From positions 1 to 5,737 of the forward strand of contig DTYU01000174.1 in NCBI GenBank assembly GCA_012961725.1: a stretch of 5,737 nucleotides of DNA, read 5' to 3'. Position 1 is the stretch's first letter; the number at the start of each line of letters is the position of its first letter. Of the stretch, positions 5,648-5,737 are shown one piece after another. This stretch comes from Desulfotomaculum sp. Lineage in GTDB: Bacteria; Bacillota; Desulfotomaculia; Desulfotomaculales; Ammonificaceae. Made by a program: the position numbers and the translations under genes. Under the pieces are notes generated by a model. It worked only from the letters and a program-made list of their open reading frames with translations, made no database searches and was not told where the DNA came from.

Positions 5648-5729
5648 AGGGGATATCAGGCGGGGCAAGCCGATAACCAAAAAATAATTTAGTATGGTGT
5701 CCCCGTAATTTATTTTGGGAGGGATAGTG
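5648..5729. other. Spacer and leader after dapF
   Basis: There is no gene in this stretch. Its right half is AT-rich, with TAATTTA at 5685-5691 and again at 5706-5712, 21 bases apart. GGGGA (5649-5653) and TCCCC (5700-5704) are complementary but far apart. I find no convincing -35/-10 pair and no T-run terminator, so whether the next gene shares the dapF transcript is open. GGGAGGG (5717-5723) is a strong ribosome binding site. Confidence 0.4.
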
Positions 5730-5737
5730 TTGCCGGA
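5730..5737 (+). CDS. Probable start of the next gene (truncated by the window)
   Basis: GGGAGGG (5717-5723) is followed by two in-frame start candidates, GTG at 5727 and TTG at 5730. TTG gives seven bases of spacing from the GGAGG core, like the other genes here, while GTG gives only four, so TTG is preferred. Only the codons for Met-Pro and part of an acidic residue are visible, so the product cannot be identified. A lysine-pathway gene such as an LL-diaminopimelate aminotransferase would fit beside dapF, but that is a guess from context. Confidence 0.4.

Noticed and set aside
5649..5704. GGGGA/TCCCC pairing as a terminator after dapF
   Set aside because: Only five pairs across a 46-base loop and no T run follows.

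Overview
The window looks like chromosomal DNA from a GC-rich, anaerobic, low-branching Firmicute of the Moorella / Desulfotomaculum / Pelotomaculum type. This rests on the four-subunit ferredoxin-dependent 2-oxoacid oxidoreductase, strong GGAGG-type ribosome binding sites paired with frequent GTG and TTG starts, and short heptameric tandem repeats at gene ends. The assignment is an inference from gene content and style, not from a database match. All genes I can support are on the + strand.

Layout: (1) positions 1-632 hold the 3' two thirds of a membrane MraY/WecA-like sugar-phosphate transferase. (2) Positions 633-955 are a 323-base gap with no intact gene. It holds a weak terminator-like hairpin, a 14-bp tandem duplication overlapping a perfect dyad, what looks like a broken start of a P-loop ATPase gene, and a hairpin just before the next ribosome binding site. 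(3) Positions 956-3567 hold a tightly overlapping quartet: a 2x[4Fe-4S] ferredoxin subunit, then the alpha, beta and gamma subunits of a VorB/KorA-type 2-oxoacid:ferredoxin oxidoreductase. (4) Positions 3562-3648 are a short spacer with six tandem heptamers. (5) Positions 3649-4770 hold a PepT-like M20 metallopeptidase. (6) Positions 4787-5647 hold diaminopimelate epimerase (dapF), whose 3' end runs into a second heptamer array. (7) Positions 5648-5737 are a leader and the probable first codons of another gene.

The quartet would make one enzyme that oxidatively decarboxylates (or, in reverse, carboxylates) a 2-oxoacid with TPP, CoA and ferredoxin. With the peptidase next door, it fits amino-acid or peptide metabolism in an anaerobe. 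dapF supplies meso-diaminopimelate for lysine and peptidoglycan, and the transferase fragment also belongs to envelope-polymer synthesis.

I do not see a new defence, mobile or biosynthetic system. The points most worth a second look are the probable ATPase relic ahead of the oxidoreductase genes and the two heptamer arrays that have been captured into the 3' ends of coding regions.
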